Origin: Cryobacterium sp. SO1
GTDB taxonomy: Bacteria; Actinomycetota; Actinomycetes; Actinomycetales; Microbacteriaceae
Direction: 5' to 3'
NCBI RefSeq assembly: GCF_004210215.2
Contig: NZ_CP067394.1
Location: forward strand, 2,108,001-2,172,000
DNA length: 64,000 bases
The first letter of the stretch is position 1, and every line of letters begins with the position of its first letter. The translations under genes were made by a program, and so were the position numbers. Below are positions 19,550 through 26,229 of this stretch, one piece after another. The notes beneath the pieces were generated by a model, which searched no databases, was not told where the DNA came from, and was given only the letters and a program-made list of their open reading frames with translations.

Positions 19550-19621
19550 AGCGGATGACGAGATTCGAACTCGCGACCCTCACCTTGGCAAGGTGATGCG
19601 CTACCACTGCGCCACATCCGC
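19550..19621 (-). tRNA. tRNA-Gly (anticodon GCC), copy 2
   Basis: Same sequence as the copy at 19043-19114. First gene of the right set, preceded by a recognisable promoter at 19651-19680. Confidence 0.95.
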
Positions 19622-19650
19622 AACTGCTCGCATTTCTGCGTGCGTTGAAG

Positions 19651-19680
19651 ACTCTAGCCGATAGTGCGACGCATATTCAA
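19651..19680 (-). promoter_or_regulatory. Promoter of the right Gly-Cys-Val tRNA set
   Basis: On the minus strand TTGAAT (19675-19680) and TAGAGT (19651-19656) are separated by 18 bases and lie about 30 bases upstream of tRNA-Gly copy 2. The left set keeps the TAGAGT element (19144-19149) but has no matching -35 hexamer. Confidence 0.55.
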
Positions 19681-19780
19681 ACCGAGCGGACGCAGCGTGT
19701 CGTGGCGTCTCGATGTGCGCTCGGGCCCCCGTCTGGTCTAGTATCAGATGTCGCAGTCGAGAGGTTTTCGGGTGTGCTTC

Positions 19781-19853
19781 GGGCGATTGGCGCAGTTGGT
19801 AGCGCGCTTCCTTCACACGGAAGAGGTCGTGGGTTCGAGTCCCGCATCGCCCA
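19781..19853 (+). tRNA. tRNA-Val (anticodon CAC)
   Basis: Acceptor arms GGGCGAT/ATCGCCC, anticodon loop TTCACAC closed by CTTCC/GGAAG, T-arm GTGGGTTCGAGTCCCGC. It is transcribed away from the leftward tRNA sets and differs from tRNA-Val(GAC) mainly in the T-arm and anticodon loop. CCA is not encoded. Confidence 0.95.
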
Positions 19854-19860
19854 CCGAAAA

Positions 19861-19880
19861 ACCCCCGGGAAACCGGGGGT
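19861..19880. terminator. Bidirectional terminator between tRNA-Val(CAC) and glpX
   Basis: A perfect stem ACCCCCGG/CCGGGGGT with a GAAA loop is flanked by an A-run on the left. It serves the rightward tRNA and, with a U-tract on the minus strand, the leftward glpX. Confidence 0.85.
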
Positions 19881-19915
19881 CTTGCTCGTTGATGCAGTCG
19901 CTGACAGCAACCGGC

Positions 19916-20818
19916 CTATTCTGATTTCACCGGCGACGAGGCAAATAGGACCCGATCACTGGCCACGAGGTCGTCCAGGGTCAGCACCCGGTCGAGATCG
20001 TGCCCGGCGGCCAGCGCCATGCGCAGTTGCTCATCGGTCTGGGGAGCGAGCTTGCCCTCCATGAAGCCCTGCAGGGCCCGCACGGCGCACGCGGTGAGCA
20101 CGCCCTCCGGGGTGCCGCCGATCCCCATGGCCAGGTCGATCCGGCCGCCGGGCGTTGCTGCGGCGATCGCCGAGGAGACATCCCCCTCCCCCGCCAACTC
20201 GACTTGCGCCCCGATCCCGAGCAATTCGGCCACCAGGCTCGCGTGTCGCGGCTTGTCCAGCACCGCCACGGCGATCTCGCTGACCGGCTTGCCCAGCGCT
20301 TCTGCCAGGCGGTGCACGTTCGCGGTCGGAGTTGTTCGCAGGTCCAGAACACCGCGGGCCGGCGCCGAGGAGATGAGCTTGTCCATGTAGAACACGTCCC
20401 GGGGATCGAACAGCGTGCCACGCGGGGCCAGTGCGATCACGCAGACCGAGCCGGGCAGGCCCTCCTGCACGAGCCTGGTCCCGTCCAGCGGGTCGACGGC
20501 GATGTCGCAGGCCGGACCCTGGCCCGAGCCGAGCTCCTCACCGTTGGCCAGCATCGGTGCGTCGTCCTTCTCGCCCTCGCCGATGACCACGAACCCCGCA
20601 AACGGCGCCGTCAGCAACTCGGCCCGCATCGCGGCCACGGCTGCCGCGTCCGCGGCGTTCTTGTCGCCGCGCCCGAACCACAAGCCAGCGGCAATGGCGG
20701 CAGCGTTGGTGGCCGCCCGCACGGCGTCAACCAGCTCTGCTGAGTAGTGCTCGGCGCCGAGGACGGTGGTGGCGTCGAGGATGACGCCGGCTGCTGGCGC
20801 CTCTGCTGGGCTGGTCAT
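19916..20818 (-). CDS. glpX: Class II fructose-1,6-bisphosphatase
   Basis: A 300-residue GlpX-type phosphatase that converts fructose 1,6-bisphosphate to fructose 6-phosphate in gluconeogenesis. The metal and substrate motifs are GEGEKDDAPML, DIAVDPLDGTRLV and DLAMGIGGTPEGVL. The ATG at 20818 (MTSPAEAPAAG) fits family length; the upstream ORF part to 20890 has no family match. It stands alone, with a divergent oxidoreductase gene upstream and a shared terminator downstream. It is usually the only gluconeogenic FBPase in actinobacteria. Confidence 0.96.
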   Translation of the reverse strand: MTSPAEAPAAGVILDATTVLGAEHYSAELVDAVRAATNAAAIAAGLWFGRGDKNAADAAAVAAMRAELLTAPFAGFVVIGEGEKDDAPMLANGEELGSGQGPACDIAVDPLDGTRLVQEGLPGSVCVIALAPRGTLFDPRDVFYMDKLISSAPARGVLDLRTTPTANVHRLAEALGKPVSEIAVAVLDKPRHASLVAELLGIGAQVELAGEGDVSSAIAAATPGGRIDLAMGIGGTPEGVLTACAVRALQGFMEGKLAPQTDEQLRMALAAGHDLDRVLTLDDLVASDRVLFASSPVKSE

Positions 20819-21076
20819 GATGGTTCCGTCCTGAAGTGATCCGCGCCCGCTGAGCGGGTGCGGCGATGGTGGCAACCCGTCACGGGGCACACCCAGCCGA
20901 TGCTACTCGCCGGCGCCGGCTCCGGCCGTTCGCGCATTTCGTCGAAACCGCCTGATTCGTCGGAGCCGGTCCTCTACGCGAAGCAGGTCAACGCGGCGGG
21001 CCCGGTTCACGGTCGGTGACTTGCCGCCGTGGCAATTCAACTTGTCAAGACATCCTGTGCGCTCCACCATGGGCAT

Positions 21077-22243
21077 ATGACCAACCGAGACGCCCCGCTG
21101 CCGGGCCCAGAGACCTCCGCCGCCGTACCCTCCACAACAGCAATCACCCCACCGGTGTACGACGTGGTGATCATCGGTGGCGGCGCGGCAGGACTCAGCG
21201 CGGCCGTCGTGCTCGGACGCGCCCGACGTTCGGTCCTCGTCATCGATGACGGCAAACCACGCAACGCACCCGCCGCCGGGGTACACAGCTTCCTCACCCG
21301 CGACGGACTCAGTCCCGGCGACCTCGTGCGCCTCGGCCAGGAGGAGGCTCGCTCCTACGGCGTCACCATCGTGTCGGGCCGGGCAGCCGACACCCGGCGC
21401 TCACCGCGCGGCTTCACTGTGTGTCTCGAGAACGGCACCACGGCATCCGGGCGCCGGCTGCTGGTGGCAACCGGACTCGTCGACGAACTCCCCGCGGTGC
21501 CGGGCCTGAGCGAGCGTTGGGGACGCGATGTGCTGCATTGCCCGTACTGTCACGGCTGGGAGGTGCGGGATCAGGCGATCGGCATCCTCGGCACGGGACC
21601 GAGATCGGTCCACCAGGCCTTGCTCTTCCGTCAGTGGAGCCCGAACATCACCCTGGTGCTGCACGGGGCCATGTTGGCCGCGGACGGAACGATCTCGGAG
21701 GATCAGGGACCGACCGAGGCCGAATGGGAGCAACTGGCCGCTCGTGGCATCAGCGTCGTGATCGGCCCCGTCGCCGCCCTCGACATCCGCAACGACGCAC
21801 TGACCGGGGTGCGACTTGCCGGCGGACACCTGATTCCGCTGGACGCGCTGGTGGTCGGGCCGGTCTTCACGGCCCGCACCCGGTTCCTGACCGGGCTCGG
21901 GTTGGGCTCGACACCGCATCCGATGGGCGCCGGCAGCCGCCTGGAGACCGATGACAGCGGCCGGGTGCTCAGTGACGGATCCGTGGTGGCCGGCGTCTGG
22001 GCGGCGGGGAACTCGACCAATCTGATGGCCCAGGTGGTCGTGGCGGCTGCCGCCGGTCTCGGTGTGGCCACGGCGATCAACGCCGAGCTCATCCAGGAGG
22101 AGCTGGAGAGCGCCGTCGCGTTGTACCGGCGGCCCTTCTCGGCTGCTGCCGAGGCTCAAAACAGCGACGCGCATCTCGGCGATCGCCGCCACGGCATCTG
22201 GGCGCCGGTGCAGGCCATCAACAACCGTGAAGGAAACAACTGA
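21077..22243 (+). CDS. Thioredoxin-reductase-like FAD oxidoreductase with CPYCHG active site
   Basis: A 388-residue flavoprotein. The FAD-binding IGGGAAGLSAAVVLG lies near residue 33, a CPYCHGWE redox pair at about residues 154-161, a short NAD(P)-domain GILGTGPRS, and a C-terminal FAD segment GVWAAGNSTN. Classical thioredoxin reductases carry CATCDG; the CxxCHG form is, from memory, typical of the GliT/HlmI dithiol oxidase branch. The ATG at 21077 has no clear ribosome binding site. Its stop overlaps the ATG of the next gene (TGATG), so it is coupled to a methyltransferase. Substrate unknown. Confidence 0.85.
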   Translation: MTNRDAPLPGPETSAAVPSTTAITPPVYDVVIIGGGAAGLSAAVVLGRARRSVLVIDDGKPRNAPAAGVHSFLTRDGLSPGDLVRLGQEEARSYGVTIVSGRAADTRRSPRGFTVCLENGTTASGRRLLVATGLVDELPAVPGLSERWGRDVLHCPYCHGWEVRDQAIGILGTGPRSVHQALLFRQWSPNITLVLHGAMLAADGTISEDQGPTEAEWEQLAARGISVVIGPVAALDIRNDALTGVRLAGGHLIPLDALVVGPVFTARTRFLTGLGLGSTPHPMGAGSRLETDDSGRVLSDGSVVAGVWAAGNSTNLMAQVVVAAAAGLGVATAINAELIQEELESAVALYRRPFSAAAEAQNSDAHLGDRRHGIWAPVQAINNREGNN

Positions 22244-22890
22244 TGCGCACCGATTTCGACCGAGAATACTGGGACGACCGCTACAGCGCCCTTGACGATG
22301 TCTGGAGCGGTGCAGCCAACCCGGTGCTGGTGACCGAGACGTCCGACCTGACCCCGGGGCGTGCCCTCGACATCGGCTGCGGGGAAGGGGCCGACGCGAT
22401 CTGGCTCGCTTGCCGCGGCTGGCAGGTGACCGGCGTCGATTTCTCGGTGGTCGCCCTCGAACGCGCCGCGGCCCGCAGCCGACGGGCCGGCGGGGACCCG
22501 TCCGCCGCTGTGGCCAGTGCCGGCCGCATCGATTGGCAACAGCACGACCTCACCCGCTGGGCTCCCCCGGCCAGCCGATACGACCTCGTCACGGCGCAGT
22601 TCATGCACCTGCCGTCAGCGCCTCGCACGGTGCTTTTTCGCGCACTCGCCGACGCTGTCGCCCCCGGCGGCACGCTGTTGATCGTCGGCCACGATGTCTC
22701 AGATGTGCACGCCACGGCGCATCGGATGCCCGACCCCGATCTGTTTTTCTCCGCGGACGAGGTGGTGGCGACGCTCGATCCCGCCCGGTGGCACATCAAC
22801 GTGGCCGAGGCCCGCACCCGCACGATCAGTGGGCCCGACGGTTCGCCGAGCCCGGCCGCCGATGCCGTCGTGCGTGCCAGTCGGCTCTGA
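22243..22890 (+). CDS. Class I SAM-dependent methyltransferase
   Basis: A 215-residue Rossmann-fold methyltransferase. Motif I is ALDIGCGEGADAIWLA, with the acidic ribose-binding residue in VTGVDFS and motif IV region YDLVTAQFMHLPS. It is shaped like TehB/thiopurine-type detoxifying enzymes. It is translationally coupled to the CPYCHG oxidoreductase, which suggests that both act on the same sulfur- or metalloid-containing compound. That link is inference. Confidence 0.85.
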   Translation: MRTDFDREYWDDRYSALDDVWSGAANPVLVTETSDLTPGRALDIGCGEGADAIWLACRGWQVTGVDFSVVALERAAARSRRAGGDPSAAVASAGRIDWQQHDLTRWAPPASRYDLVTAQFMHLPSAPRTVLFRALADAVAPGGTLLIVGHDVSDVHATAHRMPDPDLFFSADEVVATLDPARWHINVAEARTRTISGPDGSPSPAADAVVRASRL

Positions 22891-22919
22891 AGTCGGCGCA
22901 TCCGGCGCGGTCCGTCGCA

Positions 22920-23648
22920 CTACCCCCTGGTGCCGAACCAGGTCGTCACGCCCGGCGAATAGAGCACGGAATCCGGCGGCCGGGTGCCGGCGAGTCCCGG
23001 GAACCCCGCCGTCGCCAGCAGGGTGTCCTCGAGTGACACCAGGTCGGCAGCGAACAGGCCCCAGGGCTCGTGGTGGTTGCGCAGATGCACGGTGCGTCCG
23101 CGTACTCGGGTGAACAGCGCCCAACGCGCGGTGAGAAAGTCGGCCAGCGGCTCGCCGACGACCGCGCGAGTCGTGGGGCGCACCACGATGCTGCTGTGGG
23201 CGCCGGCGGCGAGGTGACGGGTGGAGCTGTAGCGGAGCTCCCCGGCGCCCAGGTCCAGGCTGGTGCGTGCCCACATGTACGGGATCGAGAACAACGCCCG
23301 TGCGGCCAGAACCGCCGCGAGGCGGGATGCCTCGAGTGAGACGAACACCACACCACGGCGACCGCGGGCATCCACCGCGTACAGGCGCACATTCACCTCG
23401 ACGAAGTTCCCGAAAAAGGGTACCGGTGGACTGCCGAACACCGTCGCCCGGTCGAGCACGAACGGGATCAGTCCCACCCAGCTCGACCCATCGAAGACGT
23501 CAGGCTTCAGGCCGTCCGGAAGCAGCGGTGCAACCTGCTCCGGCGTCACGCGCCAGTGCAGGAAGACCAGATTCGACCATCGCTGGCTGGCCGTCGCCCG
23601 GCCGGCCAGAGGCGGGGCGACGGCCGATATCGGCCAGGGCTCTGACAC
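22920..23648 (-). CDS. DUF2071 (YqjF-like) family protein
   Basis: A 242-residue protein with the family pattern of a FLHWRVTPEQVAPLLPDGL start, a FFGNFVEVNVRLYAVD centre and a C-terminal HEPWGLFAADLVSLED. YqjF-like proteins have an acetoacetate-decarboxylase-like fold and no established function. It converges on the methyltransferase gene and lies 7 bp from the flotillin stop on the same strand, so it may be cotranscribed with it. Confidence 0.82.
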   Translation of the reverse strand: MSEPWPISAVAPPLAGRATASQRWSNLVFLHWRVTPEQVAPLLPDGLKPDVFDGSSWVGLIPFVLDRATVFGSPPVPFFGNFVEVNVRLYAVDARGRRGVVFVSLEASRLAAVLAARALFSIPYMWARTSLDLGAGELRYSSTRHLAAGAHSSIVVRPTTRAVVGEPLADFLTARWALFTRVRGRTVHLRNHHEPWGLFAADLVSLEDTLLATAGFPGLAGTRPPDSVLYSPGVTTWFGTRG

Positions 23649-23655
23649 GTCTGGG

Positions 23656-25107
23656 CTAGACGGCGTCGGGCTGCATGGCGTCGGGCTGCACAGGGACCGG
23701 CACCTGCGTCGGTGACTGAACGGGCACGACGCCGTCGCCCGCCTGGGCCTTCGCCAAAGCCGTGCCGGCCGCAGTGCCGCCGATGAGCCCGCTGAGCAGG
23801 TCCCTGATGCCCACTCCCATGGTGGAGTTCAGCACAGCGTCGACCTCGGTGAAGCCGGAGGCGACGTTCTTGCTGAGCTGGCTGGCACCATCGGTCGAGA
23901 TGACGGTCAGCTGGTCGATGTTGCCCATCGGAGCCGCGAGCTCGTGCGCGATCTTCGGCAGCATCTCGACCAGGCGGAGCTGGATGAGTGCTTCGGACTG
24001 CTCGGCAACGGCCTGAGCGCTGAGTCGGGTGGCCTCGGCTTCGGCCGAACCGCGGGCCAGGATGGCGTCGGCGTTGGCCTGGCCTTCCGCCCGGATGGCC
24101 TCCGCGGAGGCGACCCGGCTGTCGCGGTCGGCGTTGGCAGCCGCGACGCGCGCCTCGGCGGCGGCGGCGGCGGAGACCCGCACACGGTAGGCGTCGGCGT
24201 CGGCGACCGCGTTGACCTCGGAGTCGAGCTCGGCCTTGCGCAGGCTGGCGCGACGCTTAGCCGTGAGTTCCTGCTCCTGCACGATGTTCTGCTGGGCCTT
24301 GGCCTCGGCCAGCGGCTTGGCCGCGGCAGCCTCTGCGGAGGCCTTGTCGGTGTCGAGCTGCAGGGCCGCCTTGCGCAGCGCCAGGGTGTTCTGGGCTTCT
24401 GCCACGGCCTGCTCGGCGATGATCGAGGCCTCCTGGGCCTCCCGGTTGGCCTGGTGCTCGGCCACCTCGGCCTGGCGGCGCACCTTGGCCTGCTCGGCAC
24501 GACCGAGGTCCCGAATGTAGTCGTTGGCGTCGGTGATGCCCTTGATCTCGAACGAGTCCACGTCGACGCCCTGGTTCGCCAGGGATTCCCGGGCGGTGGC
24601 CAGCACCGATGTGCCCAGTTCGTCGCGCTTCTGGATGATGGTCATCACGTCGGTGGCGCCGATCGACGACCGCAGCGAACCGCTGAGCACCTCCTGCGCG
24701 AAGTTGTCGATGTTCTTGTCCTGGCCGGTGAAGCGCTGGGCGGCGGCGCGGATCGCGGCGGGGTCGTCGCCGACCTTCACGATCGCGACGGCCTCCACGG
24801 TCAATGTGATGCCGTTGCGGTCCTGGGCGACGGCCGTGATCTCGATCGCCCGGCTGCGCAGGCTGATCTTGAACGCCTTCTGGAAGAACGGGGTGATGAA
24901 CACGCCCTGGCCGTGCACGACCCGCTGACCCGACTCCTCGAGGGTCGCTCCGTCGACGATGGTCTTCTTTGACTTCTTCCCGGTGATGACGAGGGCTTCG
25001 TCCGGCCCGGCGTTCTTGTACACCGAGCGGGCATAGACAAGCACGATCAGCCCGACCACGATGACGAGAAAGGCGATACCGATTATCGGAGTGAGGAGTT
25101 CAAACAT
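23656..25107 (-). CDS. Flotillin family (SPFH domain) membrane protein
   Basis: A 483-residue protein with one N-terminal transmembrane helix (about residues 6-26, IIGIAFLVIVVGLIVLVYA), an SPFH/band-7 domain (residues about 30-190, including VHGQGVFITPFFQKAFKISL), and a long Ala/Glu-rich coiled coil up to about residue 400. Flotillins scaffold membrane microdomains (compare YuaG/FloT). The ATG at 25107 has AAGGAAAAC just upstream; the ORF extension to 25173 is rejected. No NfeD-like partner gene is adjacent, unlike the Bacillus operon. Confidence 0.92.
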   Translation of the reverse strand: MFELLTPIIGIAFLVIVVGLIVLVYARSVYKNAGPDEALVITGKKSKKTIVDGATLEESGQRVVHGQGVFITPFFQKAFKISLRSRAIEITAVAQDRNGITLTVEAVAIVKVGDDPAAIRAAAQRFTGQDKNIDNFAQEVLSGSLRSSIGATDVMTIIQKRDELGTSVLATARESLANQGVDVDSFEIKGITDANDYIRDLGRAEQAKVRRQAEVAEHQANREAQEASIIAEQAVAEAQNTLALRKAALQLDTDKASAEAAAAKPLAEAKAQQNIVQEQELTAKRRASLRKAELDSEVNAVADADAYRVRVSAAAAAEARVAAANADRDSRVASAEAIRAEGQANADAILARGSAEAEATRLSAQAVAEQSEALIQLRLVEMLPKIAHELAAPMGNIDQLTVISTDGASQLSKNVASGFTEVDAVLNSTMGVGIRDLLSGLIGGTAAGTALAKAQAGDGVVPVQSPTQVPVPVQPDAMQPDAV

Positions 25108-25227
25108 GTTTTCCTTCCGGTCTGCGACAGGCGAACGTGACGTCGCGACGCCAGAAGGCCCCGCTCCCTCCACGTAGGCTAGCGGTCCGGCACCCGGCGT
25201 GGGGAATCGCCAGGAGCACGTGTCCGA

Positions 25228-25548
25228 TCAGGCCAGCAGTTTTGCCTTCGCGGCCGTGAACTCGGTATCACTGAGCACTCCGGCGTTGTGAAGCTGCGAG
25301 AGCTGATTCAGCTGGTCAAGCAAGGCGGAGTCGCCCGCCGGCGCCGACGGAGCTGCCTGCTCCTGTTGAGCGGCGTACTCGGCCTGCTGGGCTTGGGCCT
25401 GGGAATCGGCCTCCGCCTGGGCGTTCTGGGCACGGGACTGTTGCCGACGCTGCACATTGCCGCTCACGGCCGTGGCCGTACCGGCGACAACCGCTGTCCG
25501 TGCGGCCATGCCGATCAGCCCGGGGCGTCCCATTCGACGTGGTGACAT
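25228..25548 (-). CDS. SHOCT domain small protein
   Basis: A 106-residue protein with a basic, weakly hydrophobic N-terminus (about residues 8-30), a Gln/Ala-rich central stretch of about 35 residues, and a C-terminal SHOCT motif, LLDQLNQLSQLHNAGVLSDT followed by EFTAAKAKLLA. SHOCT modules are short oligomerisation elements found with membrane or regulatory proteins. AGGA lies seven bases before the ATG at 25548. A 17-bp tandem repeat fills the space between it and the DUF6325 gene upstream. Confidence 0.85.
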   Translation of the reverse strand: MSPRRMGRPGLIGMAARTAVVAGTATAVSGNVQRRQQSRAQNAQAEADSQAQAQQAEYAAQQEQAAPSAPAGDSALLDQLNQLSQLHNAGVLSDTEFTAAKAKLLA

Positions 25549-25561
25549 AATCTGGTCCTAA

Positions 25562-25629
25562 CTGTGGGTGGAGGCCGGCTGTGGGTGGAGGCCGGCTGTG
25601 GGTGGAGGCCGGCTGTGGGTGGATGCCGG
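25562..25629. repeat. 17-bp minisatellite, four copies
   Basis: Four head-to-tail copies of CTGTGGGTGGAGGCCGG; three are identical and the fourth differs at one base. They lie just upstream of the SHOCT gene start, between the DUF6325 and SHOCT genes. Confidence 0.92.
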
Positions 25630-25663
25630 CTGCGAACGGGAGGGGTGGGGGGACGACACCGGG

Positions 25664-26086
25664 TCAGCGTGCGGCTTCGAGCACCTCATTCACGACGGCG
25701 GCGGGAATGCGCTCCTGATGCAGTACAGCACCACCGGAAGCGGCCAGAACACTGGCGAAGTTCCGCGCCCAGGCAAGTTCGACCACGAGAACAGCAGCCG
25801 AGGTACCCGGCGGCAGTTCCGCCGCTAGCTCCTCGACATCGTCCAGGCCGGCGAGGCCGATTTCGCCGAGTTCCAGGTCGGGTAATTCCGCCTTCTGGGG
25901 TAGGTCTTCCACCTCGACGATCTGCAGTTCCCCGTCCGCGTCGCGGGCGACGAAAAGCAGGTCGAGCAGGGTGATGGTCTTCTCCTCGATCAGCTCGCGC
26001 AGCGCCCTGGTGAGCGCGGCGCCCGGCCTGTCTCCATCGAAGGAGATCAGGAGTATCTCCACGGGTCCGTACCTGAATTCCACCAT
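25664..26086 (-). CDS. DUF6325 family protein
   Basis: A 140-residue acidic protein starting MVEFRYGPVEILLISFDGD, with ALRELIEEKTITLLDLLFVA and a second half (ELAAELPPGTSAAVLVVELA) resembling DUF1269-like membrane-associated proteins. Members are often encoded next to SHOCT proteins in actinobacteria. AAGGGAC precedes the ATG at 26086. The 143-bp gap from the LuxR gene stop leaves room for its own promoter. Function unknown. Confidence 0.78.
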   Translation of the reverse strand: MVEFRYGPVEILLISFDGDRPGAALTRALRELIEEKTITLLDLLFVARDADGELQIVEVEDLPQKAELPDLELGEIGLAGLDDVEELAAELPPGTSAAVLVVELAWARNFASVLAASGGAVLHQERIPAAVVNEVLEAAR

Positions 26087-26229
26087 CGGTTGTCCCTTCC
26101 TCAAGACGCGCCGGCCAACGCACGGCAGCCAACGTGCGGCAGCAGCGCTGCCACCCGGTTCGGGCTCAGTGTCGCCGTGACCCAACGCCATCGAGTCACC
26201 CGGATCGGGTGAATCTAGTGCGGTCGCGG

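Noticed and set aside
18816..19621. Regularly spaced repeats that could be taken for a CRISPR-like array
   Set aside because: The repeats are complete tRNA genes with cloverleaf folds and anticodons; there are no short uniform repeats with unique spacers.
20830..20860. A GC-rich hairpin in the glpX leader that might be a riboswitch
   Set aside because: The arms are short and mismatched, and no known riboswitch core is visible.
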